The notes under the pieces: model-generated
The model's database searches: none
Told to the model about the DNA's origin: nothing
The model's input: only the letters and a program-made list of their open reading frames with translations
Part shown: one piece after another, positions 1-5,459 of the stretch
Numbering within the stretch: the first letter of the stretch is position 1
How the letters are laid out: every line of letters starts with the position of its first letter
Position numbers and translations under genes: made by a program
Assembly: GCA_023398855.1 (NCBI GenBank)
Contig: JAEWRS010000496.1
Coordinates: forward strand, 1 to 5,459
Direction: 5' to 3'
Source: Bacillota bacterium
GTDB taxonomy: Bacteria; Bacillota; Clostridia; Lachnospirales; Lachnospiraceae
Length of the DNA stretch: 5,459 nt

Positions 1-221
1 CGGCTATGTTGCCATGGTTTTTGGTGGATCTTGTATCATCGGAGTGGGAAGAGAAATTAAAAAAGGCGTCGGATGAGGATGAATATGAGGCGCTGTTTCA
101 ATGCTTCAGGAAAAGTATTACCATAAAAGAGAGAGTAAACCCTACTTGCCAGCGCAGCCATATGCCCCTCAGGTACCGGCCTTATATGCCTGAATTTTCC
201 CATGGCTTAAGAGATATTTAA
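1..221 (+). CDS. C-terminal fragment of a DUF4130 / TIGR03915-type putative DNA metabolism protein
   Basis: This is the 3' end of a gene that enters from outside the window. The frame is open from base 3, so the ATG at 6 is probably internal and not a start. About 72 residues are visible. The end reads as an acidic helix (DEDEYEALFQCF), then SITIKERVNP, then QRSHMPLRYRPYMPEF. This W..F...I.I.ER.NP..Q...MP.R.R..M.EF pattern is what I recall from the C-terminus of the DUF4130 family, annotated as a probable DNA metabolism protein. Family members usually sit beside a radical-SAM putative DNA modification/repair protein; that partner would lie upstream and cannot be seen. The biochemical activity is not established. 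The first ten or so visible residues match nothing I can place. A strong terminator follows the stop by a few bases, so this gene ends the upstream transcription unit. Family assignment is by remembered pattern only. Confidence 0.62.
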   Translation, partial: AMLPWFLVDLVSSEWEEKLKKASDEDEYEALFQCFRKSITIKERVNPTCQRSHMPLRYRPYMPEFSHGLRDI

Positions 222-225
222 TTGA

Positions 226-293
226 GCAATGTCCCTGTTTTATATAGCAAGATCATGAAACAGGGAAAAAAACATTGCCTTTTTCTTTTTTTT
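226..293 (+). terminator. Rho-independent terminator with a two-part, bulged stem
   Basis: The inner arms CCCTGTTT (233-240) and AAACAGGG (258-265) pair perfectly, and three more pairs (one G-T) can extend them toward the loop. The outer arms GCAATGT (226-232) and ACATTGC (272-278) also pair perfectly. They are separated from the inner stem on the 3' side only, by an A-rich bulge at 266-271. A T-rich tract (280-293, interrupted by one C) follows directly. The structure starts 5 nt after the upstream stop codon and has no T-run on its left, so it should terminate + strand transcription only. It separates the upstream gene from the comM operon. Confidence 0.9.
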
Positions 294-303
294 CGGTTAT
301 CAT
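275..303 (+). promoter_or_regulatory. Possible sigma-A promoter for the comM operon, overlapping the terminator T-tract
   Basis: TTGCCT (275-280, 4/6 to TTGACA) is followed after exactly 17 nt by TATCAT (298-303, 5/6 to TATAAT). The -35 hexamer would lie in the descending arm of the terminator, with the T-tract forming the spacer. The predicted start near 310 leaves a leader of about 160 nt before the chosen comM start. No better-spaced pair was found between 294 and 472, although the AT-rich stretch around 359-370 could supply another -10. The call rests on hexamer matching alone. Confidence 0.33.
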
Positions 304-309
304 AGTTAC

Positions 310-329
310 ATGTTCCGGTTCGGGAACAT
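310..329. repeat. Perfect 7-bp inverted repeat ATGTTCC-N6-GGAACAT upstream of comM
   Basis: ATGTTCC (310-316) and GGAACAT (323-329) are exact reverse complements around GGTTCG. No T-run follows, so it is not a terminator. Its position at the predicted transcription start would suit an operator for a dimeric repressor, or a hairpin at the 5' end of the mRNA. The half-sites have the opposite orientation to the Gram-positive LexA box (GAAC-N4-GTTC), so I do not call it an SOS box. A smaller ATGC/GCAT hairpin (335-338 with 345-348) sits just downstream. Confidence 0.5.
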
Positions 330-458
330 TCCAGATGCGTTTCTGCATATTTTCCAGGTTAATAATTTATGAAACAGAAGAATGATATCCCCTGCTGGAT
401 GCCTTTCTATCCAATACGGTGGGTGGATTGCGCCCTGAAAGTATGGGCATACAAAGGG

Positions 459-464
459 AAGGAG
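459..464 (+). promoter_or_regulatory. Ribosome binding site that sets the comM start at TTG 473
   Basis: AAGGAG lies 8 nt before the TTG at 473-475. The earlier in-frame candidates, GTG at 419 and ATG at 443, have no comparable Shine-Dalgarno sequence. The family's usual N-terminus (M-x-S-K-V-H-S-V-G-I) begins at exactly this TTG. Confidence 0.8.
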
Positions 465-472
465 AAGTGGTA

Positions 473-2020
473 TTGTACAGTAAAGTCCATAGTGTCGGTA
501 TTAAGGGAATTGAAGGAGTCCCCATCCTGGTAGAGGCGGATGTCAGTGACGGACTTCCGGGTTTTTCTATGGTGGGCTATCTCTCCTCAGAAGTGAAGGA
601 GGCCCAGGACAGGGTAAGGACCGCATTGAGAAATTCCGGTTTCCGTCTGCCGGCAAGAAAAATCACCATTAATTTGTCGCCTGCTGACATCCGCAAGGAG
701 GGAACCGGGTTTGATTTGCCTATTGCAGTAGCTGTTCTGGCAGCTTCAGGCATGATAGATTCTGTTTCTTTGGGGGATTGTGTAATATCCGGAGAGCTAG
801 GCTTAGATGGAAAGATCAAGCCTGTACGAGGTGCTCTTTCCATTACTGCTGCTGCAAAAAGAGAAGGAAAGCGGCAATGCTTTCTCCCTGGCGAAAACGT
901 TAAAGAGGGCTTAATAATAGAAGGAATGGAAATTATTGGAGTGGATCATCTAAAGGATTTGACTGATCAGCTCAACTTTCCGGAAAATCAAAAGAAAGAA
1001 CACCATGGCAAAGAAAGTGTGATGGATCAGGAACAGGTCTATGGAGTTGACTTTTCTGAGATTGGGGGTCAGGTGCTTTTAAGGCGGGCAACTGAGGTGG
1101 CAGTGGCAGGTATGCACAATATTGTTTATATTGGTCCGGCAGGAACGGGTAAAACCATGCTGGCCAAAAGAATTCCAACGATTATGCCTTCCCTGTCAAT
1201 GGAGGAAGCTGTGGAAATATCAAAAATATACAGTGTCTGTGGACTGCTTTCCCAGGAAACACCTTTGATGACAAGACGGCCCTTTCGCAGCCCTCATCAT
1301 ACGATCAGTCCAACAGCCTTAGCTGGAGGAGGACGGATACCAAGACCAGGAGAAATCTCACTGGCATCCGGAGGCGTTCTGTTTCTGGATGAGCTACCCG
1401 AATTTGGAAAAAATACCATTGAAATATTGAGGCAACCTCTTGAAGAAAGGAAAATAACGGTCTCCAGAATGTATGGTGCCTTTGATTTTCCTGCAGATTT
1501 CATGATGGCAGCCGCTCTAAATCCTTGCCCCTGTGGCTTTTTTCCCGACCCGGCAAGATGCAGGTGTTCGGAGCAGCAGGTGCGCAAATATTTAAGCAGA
1601 ATATCAAAACCTCTGCTAGACAGAATTGACATATGTGCAGAGTCAGGAGCAGTTACTTATGATGAATTGCAGGAAAAGAAAGGCGGTGAATCTTCTGCAG
1701 CCATAAGAAAAAGAGTAGAGGAAGCCAGAAAAATTCAAAGAGAACGTTTGAAAGGGCAAAGGATATATTTTAACAGTTCCATGAATAAGGTTCAGATTGA
1801 GGAAGCTTGCGGCCTGGAAAGAAAAGAGCAGGAATTTTTAAAGAAGGTTTATGAGAATCTGGGTCTTAATGCAAGGGGGTACGAAAAAATATTGAAGGTA
1901 GCCAGGACCATTGCAGATTTAGAGGCCTCTGAAAAAATCACCAGGAATCATTTGGCTGAAGCGGTGGGACTGCGCAGCCTGGAAGGAAAATATTGGGGAG
2001 AAATATATGGAAGGATATGA
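473..2020 (+). CDS. comM: YifB/ComM-family Mg-chelatase-like AAA+ ATPase
   Basis: Predicted 515-residue cytoplasmic AAA+ ATPase. Studied ComM homologues form hexameric helicases that drive branch migration during integration of transforming DNA; this role is carried over from the family. The N-terminal ribosomal-S5/Lon-like (ChlI) domain spans about 1-165. The AAA+ core follows: Walker A GPAGTGKT (221-228), Walker B VLFLDE (302-307), the family signature around RSPHHT and AGGGRIPRPGE, and an LLDRIDI arginine-finger region (381-387). The C-terminal Mg-chelatase helical domain contains LNARGYEKILKVARTIADL. A four-cysteine cluster (C352, C354, C363, C365), normal for the family, may bind metal. 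I chose TTG at 473 over GTG 419 because of the AAGGAG 8 nt upstream and because the conserved N-terminus starts there; the 18 extra residues from GTG look non-conserved. It overlaps dprA by 14 nt and is probably the first gene of the operon. All ATPase motifs are intact. Confidence 0.95.
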   Translation: MYSKVHSVGIKGIEGVPILVEADVSDGLPGFSMVGYLSSEVKEAQDRVRTALRNSGFRLPARKITINLSPADIRKEGTGFDLPIAVAVLAASGMIDSVSLGDCVISGELGLDGKIKPVRGALSITAAAKREGKRQCFLPGENVKEGLIIEGMEIIGVDHLKDLTDQLNFPENQKKEHHGKESVMDQEQVYGVDFSEIGGQVLLRRATEVAVAGMHNIVYIGPAGTGKTMLAKRIPTIMPSLSMEEAVEISKIYSVCGLLSQETPLMTRRPFRSPHHTISPTALAGGGRIPRPGEISLASGGVLFLDELPEFGKNTIEILRQPLEERKITVSRMYGAFDFPADFMMAAALNPCPCGFFPDPARCRCSEQQVRKYLSRISKPLLDRIDICAESGAVTYDELQEKKGGESSAAIRKRVEEARKIQRERLKGQRIYFNSSMNKVQIEEACGLERKEQEFLKKVYENLGLNARGYEKILKVARTIADLEASEKITRNHLAEAVGLRSLEGKYWGEIYGRI

Positions 2021-3107
2021 AGAAAAAGAGTATTTATATTGGCTTTCTCATGTTCCCTCATTAGGAGCAGTGAAAATAAAAAAGCTGTATGATTACATGG
2101 GGAGCTACAAAAGAATATATAATATAGAAGGAAAAGAATTGGTACGGACAGGGCTTTTAAATCCTTCCCAGGTCTCCGCTTTTGAAGAGACCAAAAAAAA
2201 GAGGAATTTATGTAAATCAGAGCTGGAGGAACTGGAAAAAAGAGGAGTTCGTTTTATTACCGCACATGATAAAGAATATCCATGGAAGCTTCTGAAAACT
2301 CATGGATATCCAATGGGGATTTTTTGCAAGGGAAAGCTTCCCTCCATTCACAAGCCGGCTGCCGCAATAATTGGTGCCAGAAACTGTACTAATTACGGAA
2401 AGCAAATGGCTTCCAGCCTGGCCAGGGAGCTATCTGCTGCCGGTGTCCAGATTATCAGCGGTCTGGCATGGGGAATTGACGGAGCCTCCCATTTGGGTGC
2501 ACTGGAAGCAGGCGGAGACACTTTTGGGGTATTAGGCTGTGGAATCAATATCTGTTATCCTAAGGAAAATTTTGAATTATACCAGCAGATGGCAATCCAG
2601 GGTGGGATCATTACAGAATTTATGCCAAATGAAGCACCAAAGCCCTGCAATTTTCCCATGAGGAACCGGATTATCAGCGGACTTTCGGATGTGATTTTAG
2701 TAATTGAGGCCAGGGAAAAAAGTGGATCTCTTATCACGGTAAATATTGGACTGGAACAGGGAAAAGAGATTTTTGCCCTTCCCGGAAGGGTGACAGATCC
2801 CTTAAGCGCGGGCTGCAACAGACTTATTTCTGAAGGTGCCGGAATTTTGTTAGACTCTGGTTCTGTGCTGGAATATTTCAATTTGCAAAGTGGTAATATA
2901 TTAAGAGTTCATGAAAAAGATAAGAACGGACTTGTCAAAAATGAAAAAATGGTGTATAGTTGCCTAGATTTGCAACCGAAAAATCTGGAAGATATTATAT
3001 CTTTAAGCGAATTGTCTGTCAGTGAGTGTATGAGTGCCCTTTTGGAACTAGAGTTTAAAGGCCTGATTGTACAGACGTTCCATCAATATTATGGTAAGAA
3101 ACTATAG
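2007..3107 (+). CDS. dprA: DNA-processing protein DprA (DNA protecting protein, RecA loader)
   Basis: A 366-residue cytoplasmic protein. DprA homologues bind incoming single-stranded DNA and load RecA onto it during transformation, and they are also widely kept in bacteria with no known competence. The order is an N-terminal helical SAM/HhH-like region (about 1-80), the Rossmann-like DprA core (about 90-295), and a small C-terminal winged-helix-like domain (about 310-366, with LEDIISLSELSVSECMSALL). Core signatures are IIGARN (121-126, where many members have VGSR or VGTR), SGLAWGID (151-158), FPMRNRIISGLS (216-227), SGSLIT (239-244) and EQGKEIFALPG (250-260). The ATG lies inside the end of comM, with GGGGAG (1995-2000) 6 nt upstream, so translation is probably coupled to comM. 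The stop is 14 nt before topA. Length and motifs are typical and nothing is broken. An A8 run (2193-2200) lies in the N-terminal part. Confidence 0.95.
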   Translation: MEGYEEKEYLYWLSHVPSLGAVKIKKLYDYMGSYKRIYNIEGKELVRTGLLNPSQVSAFEETKKKRNLCKSELEELEKRGVRFITAHDKEYPWKLLKTHGYPMGIFCKGKLPSIHKPAAAIIGARNCTNYGKQMASSLARELSAAGVQIISGLAWGIDGASHLGALEAGGDTFGVLGCGINICYPKENFELYQQMAIQGGIITEFMPNEAPKPCNFPMRNRIISGLSDVILVIEAREKSGSLITVNIGLEQGKEIFALPGRVTDPLSAGCNRLISEGAGILLDSGSVLEYFNLQSGNILRVHEKDKNGLVKNEKMVYSCLDLQPKNLEDIISLSELSVSECMSALLELEFKGLIVQTFHQYYGKKL

Positions 3108-3121
3108 GCGAGGAGTTTGGT

Positions 3122-5191
3122 ATGGCGAACTGTTTAGTAATTGTGGAATCACCGGCAAAGGTAAAAACGATAAAAAAGTTCCTGGGAGCGAATTTCGAAG
3201 TGGATGCTTCCAACGGGCATGTGAGGGATCTTCCGAAAAGTCAGATGGGAATTGATGTGGAGAATGATTTTGATCCTAAATATATAACAATCAGAGGTAA
3301 GGGAGATATTCTTGCAAAGCTCAGGAAAGAAGTGAAAAAGGCCGATAAAATTTATCTTGCCACGGACCCTGACCGGGAGGGAGAAGCGATTTCCTGGCAT
3401 CTGATGAAGGCTTTAAAGCTGGATGAACTGAAGGAAAAGCAAGTATATAGGATCAGCTTTAATGAAATTACAAAGAATGCGGTAAAGACCTCCTTAAAGA
3501 CTCCAAGGGCAATAGACATGGATCTTGTGGATGCCCAGCAGGCCAGGAGAGTTCTGGACCGTATGGTGGGATATATGATTAGCCCGCTCCTTTGGGCAAA
3601 AGTAAAGAGAGGGTTAAGTGCCGGACGTGTCCAGTCTGTGGCGCTGCGGCTGATTTCAGACAGGGAGGAAGAAATCAACGCTTTCATTCCGGAGGAGTAT
3701 TGGAATCTGGAAGCTGTTTTAAAGCAGGATGGAAGCAAAAAGTCTCTTTCTGCAAAGTTTTATGGGGACAAAGGCGGAAAAATCACCATCAGGAACAAAG
3801 AAGAACTGGAAAAGATACTGACCGGTCTTGAAAAACAGACTTATCAGGTAGATGAAGTGAAAAACGGGGAGAGGGTAAAAAAGGCTCCTATACCGTTTAC
3901 CACCAGCACTCTTCAGCAGGAAGCATCCAAGGTACTTAACTTTTCCACTCAAAAAACCATGCGCCTGGCTCAGCAGCTGTATGAGGGAGTGGAAGTCGCA
4001 GGGCGTGGAACCGTTGGTCTTATTACTTACTTAAGAACAGATTCCACCAGAATCGCGGAGGAAGCGGATATAGCGGCAAGAGAGTATATTGGAAAACAAT
4101 ATGGCAGCCAGTACGTGACCAATGGGGAGCAAGCCCAAAAAAGCAATGCAAAGATCCAGGATGCCCACGAGGCGATTCGTCCTACAGATATTTCTCTGAC
4201 GCCTGTTGTTGTCAAAGAATCTCTGCAGCGTGATTTATTCCGGCTGTACCAGTTAATCTGGAAACGTTTTACCGCGAGCAGAATGCAGTCTGCTGTTTAC
4301 GAAACAACCTCAGTCAAAGTAGGCGCCGGGCAGTATGTATTCACCCTTTCTGCCTCCAGAATTTCCTTTGACGGTTTTATGTCCGTCTATGTACAGGAGG
4401 ATGAAAAGGAAGAATCCAATGCATTGCTGGGTAATCTGGTAAAAGGCAGTGTCCTTAAGCTGGATAAACTTGAGAGTGGGCAGCATTTTACCCAGCCGCC
4501 GGCTCATTTTACGGAAGCTTCTCTTGTTAAGGGCATGGAAGAGCAGGGAATCGGACGTCCCAGCACATATGCACCTACGATCACCACAATCATTGCCAGA
4601 CGTTATGTGGCAAAGGAGAATAAAAACCTTTATGTGACGGAGCTGGGCGAGGTGGTCAACAGCATGATGAAGCAAAGCTTCCCAAGTATTGTTGATATCA
4701 CTTTCACTGCAAACTTAGAATACTTACTTGATAAGGTGGGAGACGGATCGGTCCAGTGGAAGACAGTTGTGAAGAATTTTTATCCGGATTTAAAGGATGC
4801 AGTGGATAAAGCGCTTGTGGAATTGGAAACAGTGACCATTGCCGACGAAGTGACGGAGGAGATCTGTGAATTGTGCGGACGGAACATGGTCATTAAGTAC
4901 GGCCCTCATGGAAAATTCCTTGCCTGCCCTGGGTTTCCGGAATGTAAGAATACAAAGCCTTATCTGGAGAAAATCGGCGTGCCTTGCCCTAAATGTGGAA
5001 AAGATGTTGTAATAAAGAAAACTAAAAAGGGAAGAATATATTACGGCTGTGAGGCAAATCCGGAGTGCGATTTCATGTCTTGGCAGAAACCTTCTACCAA
5101 AACCTGTCCAAAGTGTGGAGCTTATATGGTTGAAAAGGGAAATAAGCTGCTTTGCTCAAATGAGCAATGTGGGCACAGTGTTGATAAATAG
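3122..5191 (+). CDS. topA: Type IA DNA topoisomerase I with three C-terminal zinc ribbons
   Basis: A 689-residue enzyme that relaxes negatively supercoiled DNA by passing a strand through a transient 5'-phosphotyrosine break, so limiting hypernegative supercoiling and R-loops behind RNA polymerase. The N-terminal TOPRIM domain (about 1-115) shows LVIVESPAK (5-13, E9 conserved) and TDPDREGE (81-88) with the metal-binding D82, D84 and E86. LDRMVGY (145-151) and SAGRVQS (166-172) follow. The catalytic tyrosine is Y303 in ITYLRTDSTR, with R305 beside it. GIGRPSTY (476-483) is the usual later motif. Three four-cysteine ribbons close the protein: C582/C585/C602/C608, C622/C625/C643/C649 and C662/C665/C678/C683. 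The third is shorter (x12 between pairs). Length fits Firmicute TopA. AGGAG (3111-3115) sits 6 nt before the ATG. It follows dprA by 14 nt and is probably cotranscribed with it, as seen in many Firmicutes. Confidence 0.98.
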   Translation: MANCLVIVESPAKVKTIKKFLGANFEVDASNGHVRDLPKSQMGIDVENDFDPKYITIRGKGDILAKLRKEVKKADKIYLATDPDREGEAISWHLMKALKLDELKEKQVYRISFNEITKNAVKTSLKTPRAIDMDLVDAQQARRVLDRMVGYMISPLLWAKVKRGLSAGRVQSVALRLISDREEEINAFIPEEYWNLEAVLKQDGSKKSLSAKFYGDKGGKITIRNKEELEKILTGLEKQTYQVDEVKNGERVKKAPIPFTTSTLQQEASKVLNFSTQKTMRLAQQLYEGVEVAGRGTVGLITYLRTDSTRIAEEADIAAREYIGKQYGSQYVTNGEQAQKSNAKIQDAHEAIRPTDISLTPVVVKESLQRDLFRLYQLIWKRFTASRMQSAVYETTSVKVGAGQYVFTLSASRISFDGFMSVYVQEDEKEESNALLGNLVKGSVLKLDKLESGQHFTQPPAHFTEASLVKGMEEQGIGRPSTYAPTITTIIARRYVAKENKNLYVTELGEVVNSMMKQSFPSIVDITFTANLEYLLDKVGDGSVQWKTVVKNFYPDLKDAVDKALVELETVTIADEVTEEICELCGRNMVIKYGPHGKFLACPGFPECKNTKPYLEKIGVPCPKCGKDVVIKKTKKGRIYYGCEANPECDFMSWQKPSTKTCPKCGAYMVEKGNKLLCSNEQCGHSVDK

Positions 5192-5220
5192 GAAAAAGAA
5201 ATATTATTAAGAAAATCGAA

Positions 5221-5235
5221 AATCTTCAAAAAACT
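5221..5235. promoter_or_regulatory. CodY-box-like site upstream of codY
   Basis: AATCTTCAAAAAACT matches the published CodY consensus AATTTTCWGAAAATT at 12 of 15 positions, with mismatches at positions 4, 9 and 14. It ends 1 nt before the proposed codY -35 hexamer, where bound CodY could block RNA polymerase. A second, poorer match (TGTTATTTGAAAATA, 10/15) overlaps that -35. The region is very A/T-rich, so chance matches are fairly likely. Confidence 0.35.
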
Positions 5236-5236
5236 A

Positions 5237-5265
5237 TTGTTATTTGAAAATAATAATGTTAATAT
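5237..5265 (+). promoter_or_regulatory. Candidate codY promoter with an extended -10
   Basis: TTGTTA (5237-5242, 4/6) is followed after 17 nt by TAATAT (5260-5265, 4/6). A TGT triplet directly before the -10 (5257-5259) forms an extended -10 element. The predicted start near 5272 gives a leader of about 50 nt before codY. The 132-nt topA-codY gap has no GC-rich hairpin with a T-run, so this promoter would add to read-through from topA. It also holds a tandem GAAAATC repeat (5211-5217, 5218-5224) with a reverse-complement copy at 5289-5295. Confidence 0.4.
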
Positions 5266-5323
5266 TTAATCATTAGAGATGTATTTTAGATTTTCACGTA
5301 AATTCTTAAGGAGGTTTTCGGCT

Positions 5324-5459
5324 ATGAGCGTGCAGTTGTTGGACAAAACTAGAAAAATTAACAAATTATTGCATAACAATAATTCGCATAAGGTTGTATT
5401 TAACGATATCTGTGAAGTGCTGACCGAGATCCTGAATTCGAATATTCTTGTGATCAGCA
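5324..5459 (+). CDS. codY: CodY, GTP- and branched-chain-amino-acid-sensing global repressor (N-terminal part)
   Basis: Forty-five codons are visible before the window ends. The protein begins MSVQLLDKTRKINKLLH and continues through VVFNDICEVLTEIL to SNILVIS. This matches the start of CodY: the LLxKTRxIN helix, then a VxFxxxxExLxxxxxSNxxVxS segment comparable to Bacillus CodY, in the clostridial form starting MSVQLLDKTRKIN. The fragment is the start of the GAF-type ligand-binding domain; the C-terminal winged helix-turn-helix that binds DNA lies beyond the window. In Firmicutes CodY represses amino-acid uptake, biosynthesis and adaptation genes, often including competence, when branched-chain amino acids and GTP are plentiful. 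The ATG at 5324 is well supported by AAGGAGG (5308-5314) 9 nt upstream and by the conserved first residues. It follows topA by 132 nt on the same strand. A possible promoter and CodY-like box lie upstream. Confidence 0.95.
   Translation, partial: MSVQLLDKTRKINKLLHNNNSHKVVFNDICEVLTEILNSNILVIS

Noticed and set aside
310..329. The inverted repeat as a LexA/SOS box or CIRCE element.
   Set aside because: The Gram-positive SOS box has GAAC-N4-GTTC, the reverse half-site order and a different spacing. CIRCE has TTAGCACTC-N9-GAGTGCTAA, which is not present.
443..445. ATG as an alternative comM start.
   Set aside because: It is in frame, but the upstream bases lack a convincing Shine-Dalgarno sequence, and the family N-terminus starts 10 codons later at TTG 473.
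369..533. A 54-codon + strand frame (ATG 369 to TAG 533) across the comM leader and start, a possible leader peptide.
   Set aside because: No good ribosome binding site precedes it, it runs into the comM coding region in another frame, and its residues look like an out-of-frame reading of comM. No regulatory codon cluster was seen.
2190..2201. A8 run in dprA containing a zero-frame A_AAA_AAG heptamer, as in programmed -1 frameshifting or phase variation.
   Set aside because: A -1 shift meets a stop after a few codons, giving a short useless product. The same heptamer occurs by chance at Lys-Lys codons elsewhere here, including topA near 3170 and 3877. No stimulatory structure was evident.
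577..4675. Several long antisense and alternate-frame open frames inside comM, dprA and topA.
   Set aside because: They lie wholly within strongly supported genes, resemble no family I recognise, and are explained as shadows of those coding frames.
5211..5295. GAAAATC tandem repeat with a distant AGATTTTC inverted copy, as a topA terminator.
   Set aside because: The arms are only 8 bp, A/T-rich and more than 60 nt apart, with no T-run after them, so a stable terminator hairpin is unlikely.

Overview
The window reads as a chromosomal housekeeping segment from a low-to-mid GC Firmicute. The clostridial-type CodY N-terminus, strong AGGAGG ribosome binding sites, A/T-rich intergenic DNA and the comM-dprA-topA-codY order point to Clostridia, probably Lachnospiraceae. 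The family assignment is inferred from remembered protein style, not from a search. All genes lie on the + strand.

Layout. (1) Positions 1-221 hold the C-terminal end of a DUF4130/TIGR03915-type putative DNA-metabolism protein, cut by the window edge. (2) Positions 222-472 are an intergenic stretch. It holds a strong bulged intrinsic terminator (226-293), a possible promoter laid over its T-tract (275-303), and a perfect 7-bp inverted repeat (310-329) where that promoter would start transcription. (3) comM (YifB-type AAA+ ATPase) most likely starts at a TTG at 473, not at the GTG at 419. (4) dprA overlaps the end of comM by 14 nt. (5) topA (DNA topoisomerase I, three C-terminal zinc ribbons) starts 14 nt after dprA. 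(6) A 132-nt A/T-rich gap has no recognisable terminator. It carries a likely codY promoter and a CodY-box-like 15-mer with three mismatches to the consensus. (7) codY begins at 5324 and runs off the end after 45 codons.

How the genes fit together. ComM and DprA act on incoming or recombining single-stranded DNA: DprA loads RecA and ComM drives branch migration. TopA relaxes negative supercoils. CodY is the global GTP/branched-chain amino acid sensor and repressor. comM-dprA-topA look like one operon, because of the overlap and short spacing. codY may be served both by read-through and by its own, possibly autoregulated, promoter.

I see no mobile element, CRISPR array, RNA gene or unknown multi-gene system here. 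The points worth following up are start-site, regulatory and gene-order observations.
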